The position numbers were made by a program, and so were the translations under genes. A DNA stretch of 64,000 nucleotides from Streptomyces sp. CMB-StM0423 (GTDB lineage Bacteria; Actinomycetota; Actinomycetes; Streptomycetales; Streptomycetaceae): the NCBI RefSeq assembly GCF_002847285.1, contig NZ_CP025407.1, forward strand, positions 4,930,501-4,994,500, written 5' to 3'. The stretch's first letter is position 1, and each line of letters opens with the position of its first letter. The notes below the pieces were generated by a model. That model did no database searches. It was not told where the DNA came from and saw nothing but the letters and a program-made list of their open reading frames with translations. Below, one piece after another: positions 33,835 to 42,089 of this stretch.

Positions 33835-34112
33835 GTTACGCAACGAAGTCGGCCCCGACTCCACTACCCTTCATCGGGTGCGAGTTGTCATGCGGCGGCA
33901 CGGACCCGCGGCCCGCGAATCGGTGGCCGGGGCGGTGCGGAATTGCCGGACTCGTGCAAGGTCACAGCAGCATGAGTGGTCGACGCCAGACCGGCGTTCG
34001 ACCGTCGTGTGTGAGCGTCGCACAGTATGCCGCACGCGCACTCTTTCGCGCTGGAATATGCCCGAAGCGCTTGTTGTCGTGACGCTACGTCAATCATCCT
34101 GGACGGCAGAGA

Positions 34113-34129
34113 GATCACGCAGCGTGATC
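34113..34129 (+). promoter_or_regulatory. 17-bp palindrome upstream of the HATPase gene
   Basis: GATCACGCAGCGTGATC: perfect 8-bp arms around one A. It ends 18 bases before the GTG start at 34148, within the expected promoter or leader. A likely repressor or activator site. Confidence 0.55.
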
Positions 34130-34147
34130 CCGAGGATGGTGTGAGCG

Positions 34148-34648
34148 GTGCAGACCCTGCAGGTACAGCTCAAGGTATGGCCCGACCCGGTCGAGGTCGG
34201 CCGGGCCAGGCGGTGGACGCGGGCGCGGCTGGCGTGGACCGGGGTGACGGCCGACGAGCCGTACGCCGAGTCGCTGGTGATGCTCGTCTCCGAGCTGGTC
34301 ACCAACGCCGTCGTCCACACCGACCGCCCCGCCGAGCTGCGCCTCGCCCTCCCCGCGTCGGCCGCGGACTGCGGCCCGTACCGGGTGGAGGTCGTCGACA
34401 CCTGCGCCGCCCCGCCGCGGCAGCGGCGCGCGCAGGAGTACGAGACGCACGGCCGGGGGCTGGAGCTGGTCGACGCCATCGCCGACCGCTGGGGCTGGCA
34501 GGCGGAAGGATTCGGCAAGGTCATTTGGTGCGAGATCGACCGCGCCTGCGCCTTTGCCCCGCCGCCGGGGGAGCGCGCGGACGGCGCGGACGGCGCGCTC
34601 TTCGCGGGCGCACACGAACACGCACGCGCCGGCACGAACAGCACGTGA
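34148..34648 (+). CDS. HATPase-fold protein, RsbW/anti-sigma kinase-like
   Basis: A 166-residue stand-alone ATPase domain of the GHKL/Bergerat fold. The N-box reads ELVTNAVVHT (about residues 49-58) and the G-boxes include VEVVDT and HGRGLELVDAIADRWGW. In this family the protein phosphorylates a STAS antagonist or sequesters a sigma factor. The C-terminal 30 residues (GERADGADGALFAGAHEHARAG) are low complexity. The STAS gene at 32338 is a plausible partner. The upstream region carries a 17-bp palindrome. A start at GTG 34148 has AGGATGGTGTGAG before it, only a moderate ribosome-binding site. Confidence 0.85.
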   Translation: MQTLQVQLKVWPDPVEVGRARRWTRARLAWTGVTADEPYAESLVMLVSELVTNAVVHTDRPAELRLALPASAADCGPYRVEVVDTCAAPPRQRRAQEYETHGRGLELVDAIADRWGWQAEGFGKVIWCEIDRACAFAPPPGERADGADGALFAGAHEHARAGTNST

Positions 34649-34946
34649 CACCTCCGGTGCGGAACAGGTGTTGACGAGTCGTACGGGCCTGATCACCCTG
34701 GTGGGCAGCGATTCGTCGTGAGGGGACGCCGAGGGTTGCCGGCCGGTCGGACGCCCTTGGCGAAGGCGGGTCGCGCATCCGGCGTAAATCCCCATCCGCC
34801 GGTGCCGGGTGGCGGTTCGCCGTGCAGGGCTCGGGGTTGCACGGGCGCGCCGCCACTCGACCCTCTCTCGCGCGGGTGGCGCGATTCTTGCGAATGATGG
34901 CGATACGGCTCTCGTCCCCGGCCCGTAGCGGCGCGAAGCTCGAAGC

Positions 34947-35939
34947 ATGAACGTCCTCTGGCTCTTCGCCCACCCCGAACACCGCTCCCTCAACGCCGCA
35001 CTACGCGACGACGGCATCCGCGCGCTGCGCGCCGCGGGGCACGAGGTCCGACAGAGCGATCTGTACGCCATGGGCTTCAAGGCCGTCCTGGACGCGGACG
35101 ACTACGCGGGCGGTGACGCGGACCGCCTCCTGGTCGGCGACGCCCAGGAGGACGCCTGGCGCGCGGGGACGGTGAGCCCCGACATCGCGGCCGAGCACGA
35201 GAAGCTGGCGTGGGCGGACGCGCTGGTCGTGCACTTCCCGCTGTGGTGGTTCGGACCGCCGGCGATCCTGAAGGGGTGGTTCGACCGGGTGCTGGTGCAG
35301 GGGCTGGCGTCGAAGGTGAAGGACGCGGAGGGGAGAACGCGGCGGTACGGGGACGGGGGCCTGGCGGGGAGGCGCGCACTGGTGGTCACGTCCGTCGGCG
35401 CACGCGAGGCGAGCTTCGGCCCGCGGGGCATCCACGGACACATCGACGAGGTGCTGTGGCCGCTGCACCACGGCACGTTCTTCTACACCGGGATGGCACC
35501 GCTGCCGCCGTTCGTCGTCTACGGTGCGGACCGCCTGACGCGGGAGGCGTACCCGCAGGCGGCGTCGGAACTGGCGGACCGGCTGCGGGGCCTGTGGACG
35601 ACCACGCCACTGCCGTACCGCCCGGAGCGGAGTGGGGACTACGACGAGGAGCTGAGCCTGAGCCCGGAACTGGCGCCGGGCGAAGCCGGCTTGACCATCC
35701 ACCGCAAGCAGCCGCCCAACACCCCGGCAAATCCCCCCACTTCCCCGCACACCCACCCCAGGGCAGGCCGCCCCTCCGGCAAACCCGCGCCGCCGCCGCA
35801 GCAGGCGGCCGGCGCCGACGCGGCTCAGGCAGCCGGCGCAGAAGCGAACGCGGCTCTGCCGGCCGCCGCAGACGCGAACGCGGCTCAGGCAGCGGGAGCA
35901 GACGCGAACGCGCCCCAGTCGGCCGGCGCGACGCCGTAG
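34947..35939 (+). CDS. Flavodoxin-fold NAD(P)H quinone oxidoreductase with Ala-rich tail
   Basis: A 330-residue protein. Residues 1-250 are a typical NQO1/MdaB-type flavoprotein: MNVLWLFAHPEHRSLNAALRD for the FMN/FAD loop, VVHFPLWWFGPPAILKGWFDRV for the substrate/flavin wall, and a WPLHHGTFFYTGM segment. It should reduce quinones or similar compounds with NAD(P)H, in the cytosol. The last 80 residues are unlike the family: Pro-rich, then repeats of (A/P)AGADANAAQ type. The DNA in this tail is a set of imperfect repeats (about 35805-35920). Start ATG 34947 has CGAAGC upstream, a weak site. Confidence 0.85.
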   Translation: MNVLWLFAHPEHRSLNAALRDDGIRALRAAGHEVRQSDLYAMGFKAVLDADDYAGGDADRLLVGDAQEDAWRAGTVSPDIAAEHEKLAWADALVVHFPLWWFGPPAILKGWFDRVLVQGLASKVKDAEGRTRRYGDGGLAGRRALVVTSVGAREASFGPRGIHGHIDEVLWPLHHGTFFYTGMAPLPPFVVYGADRLTREAYPQAASELADRLRGLWTTTPLPYRPERSGDYDEELSLSPELAPGEAGLTIHRKQPPNTPANPPTSPHTHPRAGRPSGKPAPPPQQAAGADAAQAAGAEANAALPAAADANAAQAAGADANAPQSAGATP

Positions 35940-35997
35940 CCGAGTACCGCCCGTTCCCTCATTTCCCCGCACCCGCCCTCGCCGGCCGACGGCACCG

Positions 35998-36597
35998 TCA
36001 GGGCGTCTGAGCCTCGCCGGAGCCGTCGCCCTCCGCGGCATCGCGTTGGTGGCCGCGGCGGGCGTCGCGGTCGAAGATGCCCATGATCTCGCACGGCCCG
36101 CCCTCGGCCCCGATCGCGTGCGGCATCATCGTGGGAAATTCGGCGGCCTGGTTGGTCTCGATGCGGAACCGGCGGTCGCCGAGCATGAGGGCGGCGGTGC
36201 CGGACAGCACCACAAGCCATTCGCGGCCGGGGTGGGCGCGCATGCGGGCCGGGTTGCCGGGCGGCGGTTCGGTCATCCGCTGACGCATCACGCTCATGCC
36301 GGGTTCGCCTTTCATCGGCCAGCGCATCAGGCCGTGGGTACTGTCGATCATCGGGCTGATGACGACATCGTCGGCGGCGTTCGCCACGAGCTGGTCCAGG
36401 CTGGTGTCCAGGGCGCGGGCGAGGGTGACGAGCTGGTCCAGGGCAAGGCGGCGCCGGCCGTTCTCGATGCGGCTGAGCGAGGACTGGCTGAGCTTGGCGC
36501 GGGTGGCCAGCTCCTCCAGGGACCAGCCCTGGGCGACCCGCAGGGCGCGGATCCGTTTGCGTACGAGGCTGTCCAGCCGCCCATCTTCTTGCGTCAT
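35998..36597 (-). CDS. XRE regulator with cupin sensor domain
   Basis: A 199-residue regulator: N-terminal XRE helix-turn-helix (WSLEELATRAKLSQSSLSRIENGRRRLALDQLVTLARALDTSLDQLV, residues 20-65) and a C-terminal cupin barrel (MRAHPGREWLVVLSGTAALMLGDRRFRIETNQAAEFPTMMPHAIGA). The cupin His pattern suggests a metal or small-ligand sensor. ATG 36597 is chosen (MTQEDGRLD); an ATG three codons earlier at 36606 is equally possible. It is divergent from the efflux gene at 36787 and likely represses it. The C-terminal tail (HQRDAAEGDGSGEAQTP) is polar. Confidence 0.85.
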   Translation of the reverse strand: MTQEDGRLDSLVRKRIRALRVAQGWSLEELATRAKLSQSSLSRIENGRRRLALDQLVTLARALDTSLDQLVANAADDVVISPMIDSTHGLMRWPMKGEPGMSVMRQRMTEPPPGNPARMRAHPGREWLVVLSGTAALMLGDRRFRIETNQAAEFPTMMPHAIGAEGGPCEIMGIFDRDARRGHQRDAAEGDGSGEAQTP

Positions 36598-36786
36598 AGG
36601 CAACATCGTATGCCTGTGCTGCAAGACGGGCTTAGCGTCGAGTGCAGGTGTCCGGAGCGTGGGGAGCCGCGCGGCCGGTACCCGGCAGTCCGCGCGGTGA
36701 GCCGGACGAGCCGCCACCCCATCAGTTCGGCGACGGGCCCTGCTCCGGCGCTGCTCCCGTACGCCCGGATTCGTCGGAAGGAAGCC

Positions 36787-38412
36787 ATGAGCCACCACCA
36801 GCACCTCCCAGCGGCGGCACCGCTGAACGGCGCGAATCCTCCGGACGCCCGTCAGCTACGCACGATCCTGGTCGCCGTCTCCCTCGCGCTGATGGCCGTC
36901 ATCGCCTCGGTGTCCGGGCTGAACGTCGCCCAGACCCACATGGCCGTCGAGTTCGGCGCCTCACAGCCCACCATTCTGTGGATCATCAACGTCTACACCC
37001 TCGTCCTCGCCGCGCTGCTGCTGCCGCTCGGTGCCCTCGGTGACCGGCTGGGCCGTAAGCCCATGCTGATCACCGGACTGGTCGTCTTCGGCGCCGCCGG
37101 CGTCCTCGCGGGGCTGGCTCCGTCCGCCGGGATCATGATCGCCGCGCGGGTCGCCGCCGGTGTGAGCGCCGCGATGATCATGCCGATCACGCTTGCCGTC
37201 CTTACGAGTACGTTCCCCGAGGAGCAGCGGGGCAAGGCGATCGGGGTGTGGACCGGCATCGCCGGGGGCGGCGGCATCCTGGGCATGTTCCTGTCCGCGC
37301 TGCTGGTCGATGTCGCCGACTGGCGCTGGCTGTTCGCCCTGCCCGTGGTCCTGGCCGCCGTAGCGCTGGCGATGACCGCGAAGTCGGTGCCCAACTCCCG
37401 TGAGCACTCGGCTCATTCCTTCGACGCCTTGGGAGCATTGCTGTCCGCCGTCGCGGTGGCCGGTCTGATCTTCGTGCTTCAGGAAGGCCCCGAGCGCGGC
37501 TGGACCGCCCCGGTGACCGTGGGCAGCCTGGCCGTCGGTGTTCTCGCCGCCGCCGGATTCGTGGCCTGGGAGCTGCGCCGCCGCGACGCCTCGCTGCTGG
37601 ATGTGCGCCTGTTCCGTGAGCGCGGCCTGGCCGGCGGCTCCCTCACGCTGCTCGTCGTCTTCGGGGTCCAGGCGGGGATCGCCGTGGTCCTCTTCCCGTT
37701 CTTCCAGGCCGTCCTCGGCTGGTCCGGGCTGCTGTCCACGGTGGCGATGATGCCGATGGCCGTCACGATGATGACGGCGTCCGGCCTGGCCCCCCGGATG
37801 GCCGCACGCGCCGGCGCCCGCCTCACCATGACCCTGGGCGTCGCCCTGGGCGCCCTCGGCCTGGCCCTGATGGCGCTCTTCGTCTCCGTCGAGGGCGGCT
37901 ACCCGTCCATCCTGGCCGGCATGCTGGCCATGGGCATCGGCATGGGTCTGTCGATGACGCCCTCCACCGAGGCCATCACCGGCTCGCTGCCGCGCGCCGA
38001 GCAGGGAGTCGCCTCGGCACTCAACGACGTCACCCGTGAGTTCGGCACCGCCCTCGGCGTGGCCATGCTCGGCGCCCTGCTGTCGGCCGGCTACCGCGGC
38101 GCCATCGACGACAAGCTCGACGGCATCCCCCGGGGTGCAGCGGGAACCGCACGCGAAGGCATCGCCAACGCCGTCGAGGCAGCACCCGGCACCGGCACGC
38201 ACTCCCAGGACCTGATCCACGCCGCGCAGCAGTCCTTCGTGGCGGGCTGGCAGCAGGCCATGTGGGCAGGCGTCGCCGTCATGGGCGTGCTGTGCGCCTT
38301 CCTCGCTCTTCGCGGCCCGAAGGACGGACACGGAGGTGCCTCACGCCCCGGCCCGGGAACCCGGAGGACCGACGAGCGGGAGGTGCCGCCCCAGGTCCGG
38401 CCGACCCGCTGA
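36787..38412 (+). CDS. DHA2-type MFS drug efflux transporter
   Basis: A 541-residue transporter with 14 membrane helices. MFS signature GDRLGRKPMLITG follows TM2, and the EmrB/QacA-type motif GIAGGGGILGMFLSALLVD is in TM5. These proteins export drugs in exchange for protons. ATG 36787 has GAAGGAAG upstream. The regulator at 35998 lies divergently 189 bases away and probably controls it in response to a ligand sensed by its cupin domain. The C-terminal 25 residues are charged and variable. Confidence 0.9.
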   Translation: MSHHQHLPAAAPLNGANPPDARQLRTILVAVSLALMAVIASVSGLNVAQTHMAVEFGASQPTILWIINVYTLVLAALLLPLGALGDRLGRKPMLITGLVVFGAAGVLAGLAPSAGIMIAARVAAGVSAAMIMPITLAVLTSTFPEEQRGKAIGVWTGIAGGGGILGMFLSALLVDVADWRWLFALPVVLAAVALAMTAKSVPNSREHSAHSFDALGALLSAVAVAGLIFVLQEGPERGWTAPVTVGSLAVGVLAAAGFVAWELRRRDASLLDVRLFRERGLAGGSLTLLVVFGVQAGIAVVLFPFFQAVLGWSGLLSTVAMMPMAVTMMTASGLAPRMAARAGARLTMTLGVALGALGLALMALFVSVEGGYPSILAGMLAMGIGMGLSMTPSTEAITGSLPRAEQGVASALNDVTREFGTALGVAMLGALLSAGYRGAIDDKLDGIPRGAAGTAREGIANAVEAAPGTGTHSQDLIHAAQQSFVAGWQQAMWAGVAVMGVLCAFLALRGPKDGHGGASRPGPGTRRTDEREVPPQVRPTR

Positions 38413-38441
38413 CGAGTCCGGCGCACCGCGGCACACGCCGG

Positions 38442-38516
38442 CCTCAGGCGGCCCGCCCCGCCTCAGGCGGCCCGCCCCGCCTCAGGCGGCCCGCCCCGCG
38501 CCAGGCGGCACCCCCG
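38442..38516 (+). repeat. 19-bp tandem repeat at the 3' ends of two converging genes
   Basis: Three perfect copies of CCTCAGGCGGCCCGCCCCG start at 38442, 38461 and 38480 with a period of 19; a degenerate fourth copy follows at 38499 and a partial one reaches the stop of the AraC-type gene. Each unit has the small palindrome GCCTCAGGC. The array may act as a bidirectional terminator or a repeated element. Confidence 0.7.
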
Positions 38517-38518
38517 CC

Positions 38519-39565
38519 TCAGGCGACCGCGCCGTCCGACTCCGCGCGGAAGGTGCGGCGGTACGCGCTCGGTGAGACGCCCAGCGCCGTCTGCATGTGC
38601 TGCCGCAGCGACGCCGCCGTGCCGAAGCCCGCGTCCGTCGCGATCCGGTCCACCGGCAGGTCCGTGTCCTCCAGCAACTGCCGTGCCCGCTCCATCCGCT
38701 GCACCGTCAGCCACTGCCCCGGGCTCATCCCCACCTCGTCCCGGAACCGCCGCGTGAACGTCCGCACCGACATCGACTCGCACGCCGCCAAGTCCCGCAG
38801 CGCCAGCGGCTCGTGCAGCCGTGCCAGCGCCCACGCCCGCGCCTTCGCCGTCGTCGACACCGCCGGCTCCGGCACCGGCCGCCGCACGAACTGCGCCTGC
38901 CCGCCGTCCCGGTGCGGCGGTACGACCGTGCGCCGCGCCACGTCGTTGGCCACGGCGGAGCCGTGGTCGTGCCGGATCATGTGCAGGCACAGGTCGACCC
39001 CGGAGGCCACCCCCGCGGACGTCAGCAGGTCGCCGTCGTCCACGTACAGCACGTCGGGATCGAACCGCACCTTCGGGAACAGCGCCCGGAACCGGTCCCC
39101 CGACGCCCAGTGCGTCGTCGCCGGCCGCCCGTCGAGCAGCCCGGCGGAGGCGAGCACGAACGCCCCGGTGCAGATCGACGCCAGCCGCGTCTCCGGCCGC
39201 ACGTACGCCAGCGCGCCCGCCAGCTCCGCCGGCAGCCGCCCGCGCGTGTACGCCTCGTCCGCCTCGTGCGACGCGGGCACGACCACGGTACGGGCCTGGG
39301 CCAGCGCCTCCGGCCCGTACCGCACGTTGATCGTCACGTCCGCGTCCGTACGGACCTCACCCGGCGTGACCGTGCAGGTCACGACCTCGTACAGCGGATT
39401 CCCCGCGGCATTCCTGGCCCGCCCGAAGAGCCGGTGCACGATCCCCAGCTCGATCGGCAGCATCCCGTGCCGTACGAAGACCGCGACGGGATGCCGCTCC
39501 GGATGCCGGAACACGGTCACCGAGACCGCCTCCTGCACGGCGGCGGGGCGCTGCGTATCAGCCAT
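38519..39565 (-). CDS. GlxA-type AraC regulator (DJ-1/PfpI domain plus HTH)
   Basis: A 348-residue regulator. Residues 30-200 have the DJ-1/PfpI-like fold with the nucleophile-elbow Cys (ASICTGAFVLASAGLLDGRPATTHW). Residues 240-340 have two HTH motifs of AraC type (LRDLAACESMSVRTFTRRFRDEVGMSPGQWL and IATDAGFGTAASLRQHMQTALGVSPSAYRRTF). Start ATG 39565 is the MADTQRPAA methionine. It is divergent from the MFS gene at 39636 with only 70 bases between, so it is likely the regulator of that gene. Confidence 0.9.
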   Translation of the reverse strand: MADTQRPAAVQEAVSVTVFRHPERHPVAVFVRHGMLPIELGIVHRLFGRARNAAGNPLYEVVTCTVTPGEVRTDADVTINVRYGPEALAQARTVVVPASHEADEAYTRGRLPAELAGALAYVRPETRLASICTGAFVLASAGLLDGRPATTHWASGDRFRALFPKVRFDPDVLYVDDGDLLTSAGVASGVDLCLHMIRHDHGSAVANDVARRTVVPPHRDGGQAQFVRRPVPEPAVSTTAKARAWALARLHEPLALRDLAACESMSVRTFTRRFRDEVGMSPGQWLTVQRMERARQLLEDTDLPVDRIATDAGFGTAASLRQHMQTALGVSPSAYRRTFRAESDGAVA

Positions 39566-39635
39566 GGCCCGATCCTTGCATACCTTGGCCCTCGGGCCAC
39601 TCGTTCGTGCGTACTCGCCGGGCCATCCTCGACAG

Positions 39636-41009
39636 GTGACGCAGCCATCGACGCCCTCCGCACGAACCGAGACCGAGACCGAGGCCGAGACCGAGACCCG
39701 GACCGGGACCGGGACCGGGACCGGCGCTCCCGCGCCGGTGAAGCGCCCTGCCAAGTGGCGCGTGCACCGCGCCTGGTTCGTGGCCGCGGTGACCTTCGTG
39801 ACCGTCGTCGCAGCAGCCGCCTTCGTCGCCCTCCCCGGGCTGCTCATCGGCCCCCTGCACGACGAGTTCGGCTGGTCCCGCGGCACCATCGGCCTCGCGG
39901 CCTCCGTCAACCTGACGTTGTACGGCGTCACCGCCCCCTTCGCCGCCGCCCTCATGGACCGCTTCGGCATACGCCGCGTGGTGGCGGTCGCCCTCTTGAT
40001 GATCGCGACGGGCGCCCTGCTCAGCCACTGGATGACCGCGAGCTGGCAACTGATCCTCTACTGGGGCCTCCTCATCGGCCTCGGCACCGGCTCCATGGCC
40101 CTCGCCTTCTCCGCCACCGTCACCAACCGCTGGTTCGTCAAGCACAAGGGCCTCGTCACCGGCCTTCTCACTGCCGCCACCGCCTCCGGCCAGCTCGTCT
40201 TCCTCCCTCTGCTGTCCTGGGTCGTGGAAACCCACGGCTGGCGGCCGGCCACCGTCACCGTCGCCCTCGTCTCCGCCGCCGCCATCCCCTTCGTCTGGCT
40301 CCTCCTCCGCGACCACCCCGCCGACGTCGGTCTCGCCCCCTACGGCTCCGACGAGTTCGTCCCCAAGCCCCCGCCCCAGCGCGGCGCGGCGGGCCGAGCA
40401 CTGCGCGTCCTGCGCGACGCCTCCCGCAGCGGTACGTTCTGGCTCCTCTGCGGCGCGTTCGCCATCTGCGGCGCGTCCACCAACGGCATCATCCGCACCC
40501 ACTTCGTGCCCTCCGCCCACGACCACGGCATGGCCATGACCGCCGCCGCCTCGCTCCTCGCGCTCGTCGGCATCTTCGACATCATCGGCACCATCGCCAG
40601 CGGCTGGCTCACCGACCGCTACGACGCCCGCCGCCTGCTCGCCGTCTACTACGGCCTCCGCGGCCTCAGCCTCATGTTCCTGCCGCTGCTCCTCGGCCCC
40701 TCGATCCACCCGCCGATGATCTTCTTCATCGTCTTCTACGGCCTCGACTGGGTAGCCACCGTCCCGCCCACCCTCGCGCTCTGCCGCGAGCACTTCGACG
40801 ACGACAGCGCCATCGTCTTCGGCTGGGTCCTCGCCTCCCACCAGATCGGCGCCGCCCTCGTCGCCTGGCTCGGCGGCGTGGCACGCGACGTCACGGGCTC
40901 GTACGACATGGTGTGGATGGCGTCGGGCGGGCTGTGCGCGCTGGCGGCGATGATGTCGCTGGTGGTGAGGCGAGGACGCGAGGACGCGCCGGTACGGGCG
41001 GCGGCGTAG
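39636..41009 (+). CDS. MFS transporter with repeat-encoded N-terminal tail
   Basis: A 457-residue, 12-helix transporter, related to the oxalate/monocarboxylate-type MFS group (LLIGPLHDEFGWSRGTIGLAASVNLTLYG, then DRFGIRRVV, LIGLGTGSMALAFSATVTNRWF). The first 38 residues are a polar tail in which Thr-Glu pairs (TETETEAETETRT) and then Gly-Thr pairs (GTGTGTG) repeat; at DNA level these are ACCGAG and ACCGGG hexamer repeats at about 39668-39722. GTG 39636 is the predicted start but has only a weak ribosome-binding site; a start just after the repeats cannot be excluded. Divergent from the GlxA-type regulator. Confidence 0.85.
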   Translation: MTQPSTPSARTETETEAETETRTGTGTGTGAPAPVKRPAKWRVHRAWFVAAVTFVTVVAAAAFVALPGLLIGPLHDEFGWSRGTIGLAASVNLTLYGVTAPFAAALMDRFGIRRVVAVALLMIATGALLSHWMTASWQLILYWGLLIGLGTGSMALAFSATVTNRWFVKHKGLVTGLLTAATASGQLVFLPLLSWVVETHGWRPATVTVALVSAAAIPFVWLLLRDHPADVGLAPYGSDEFVPKPPPQRGAAGRALRVLRDASRSGTFWLLCGAFAICGASTNGIIRTHFVPSAHDHGMAMTAAASLLALVGIFDIIGTIASGWLTDRYDARRLLAVYYGLRGLSLMFLPLLLGPSIHPPMIFFIVFYGLDWVATVPPTLALCREHFDDDSAIVFGWVLASHQIGAALVAWLGGVARDVTGSYDMVWMASGGLCALAAMMSLVVRRGREDAPVRAAA

Positions 41010-41129
41010 GAGATGCCGGACCGTCGCCGGGGGACTGTCCAGGCGGTTGCCCGCTCGGGTGGCTGCGTGCGCGGGTGGGGCTGCCTGCCGGGTGGGGCTG
41101 TCCGCGCGGCTCAAGCGGGCTACCCGGGG

Positions 41130-41183
41130 CTTGCGGGGCCTGTTCGGCTTGCGCGCACTGTTCGGCTTACATGGACTGTCCGT
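41130..41183 (+). repeat. 18-bp tandem repeat, three copies
   Basis: Units start at 41130, 41148 and 41166. The shared frame is CTTGC..G..CTGTTCGG; the third copy differs at about six positions. The repeat lies in the middle of non-coding DNA. Confidence 0.6.
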
Positions 41184-41409
41184 GCTCAGGCCCAGTCGTG
41201 CCCTCACACCCGCCCAAGGGTATGCGGTCGGTGTGACAGCGCGGGGGCAGTAGCGCGTTGAGCTGGTACGTGGTGTCTGTGCGGGGGCGGGTACGGGGGT
41301 ACGGCGTCGGGCGGGCTCTGCTCCGTGGGTCAGCCGGTGTACGGGGGAGCGGCGAGGGGAGTAGCCGTGTCGTTGGGGCTCCCACCGGGCCACCCCGCTG
41401 TTGAGTGTG

Positions 41410-41510
41410 CGGGCCTGCGTCCGCCGTCAAGGGCGTCCCCTCCGCTTCGCTGCGGGAACGTCGCTGCGCGATGGGGCTTCGCCCCACCCTTGACTGCGGA
41501 CTCCGGCCCG
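41410..41510 (+). repeat. 101-bp imperfect inverted repeat (possible MITE or REP-like element)
   Basis: The left arm 41410-41435 and the right arm 41485-41510 pair at 22 of 26 positions. Inside lies a further perfect stem GGGGC-TTC-GCCCC (41473-41485). The whole could fold as a cruciform or long RNA hairpin. Similar palindromic intergenic elements are common in Streptomyces, but copy number cannot be judged here. Confidence 0.55.
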
Positions 41511-41635
41511 AAAGACCGGCGGCTACGGGTGGCCCGGAGGGAGCGGCGTCCCTTGAAGCCACCTACGGATCGGTCGTCCGGTGGACGGGGGCCGACCCAC
41601 CGGAGACGGGCCCGCCCCGTGCGCGGACGGCCCCG

Positions 41636-41750
41636 GCGCCGGTGGCCCGCTTGGCTCCCTGCGCCGGTGGCCAACACGGCTCCTGCGTCGGTGGCTTAGG
41701 CCGCCGCCCCCTGTGCCGGTGGCCAGTACGGCCTCTGTGCCGGTGGCATA
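41636..41750 (+). repeat. Five imperfect 24-28-bp direct repeats
   Basis: Units begin at 41636, 41661, 41685, 41713 and 41737 and share the core G(C/T)G(C/T)CGGTGGC. Spacing is 25, 24, 28 and 24. The core could be a protein-binding motif or the result of slippage. Confidence 0.55.
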
Positions 41751-42089
41751 CGGAGTCGGGGCCCGCCGGCTTGTCTGCTAGCCCTGGTTGGGGTGTTCCG
41801 CCGGGGGGTGTGCGGTGGGTGTGGGTGTGTGGGGTGGCGGTAGTGGGGCGAAAGTCGGGCTGGGCGGGGGTTTTGCCCGGGTTTCTGGCTGCTGTTGCGG
41901 CGACTTTGTGGCGGTGGCACGCATTCCGGGTGGCCTGGGGGCGGATCTGGCGGCTGCCCGGTGGGTGGGTGCGTCTGGAGGGGCGAAAGTCGGCGCTGGG
42001 GCCCGATTCGGCGCGGATCGGGGGGTGTTACCGCGAGTTACGATCCAATTTCTCCACCCCCCGATCGTGAAGGCCGCGTAGGGCGGGCG

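Larger units (their letters stand above)
33740..34147. promoter_or_regulatory. Structured leader and control region before the HATPase gene
   Basis: 408 bases without a convincing gene. It contains a strong stem-loop at 33801-33834 and a 17-bp palindrome at 34113-34129, 18 bases before the GTG of the HATPase gene. GC content is lower than in the neighbouring genes, and both strands have only short ORFs of non-coding composition. Confidence 0.5.
41010..42089. other. One-kilobase non-coding region rich in short repeats
   Basis: No ORF here has the codon pattern of its neighbours. The region holds repeats of a GCGGGTGGGGCTG motif (about 41070-41100), an 18-bp triplet repeat (41130-41183), a 101-bp inverted repeat (41410-41510), five imperfect 24-28-bp repeats (41636-41750) and two copies of GGGGCGAAAGTCGG (41845-41858, 41980-41993). 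It may be a decayed mobile element or a regulatory/structural locus. Confidence 0.6.

Noticed and set aside
33878..34144. 88-codon ORF upstream of the HATPase gene
   Set aside because: No codon bias, no ribosome-binding site, and it covers the palindromes.
41325..41699. 124-codon ORF in the repeat-rich gap
   Set aside because: Composition is that of translated repeats; both strands are open because of GC bias.
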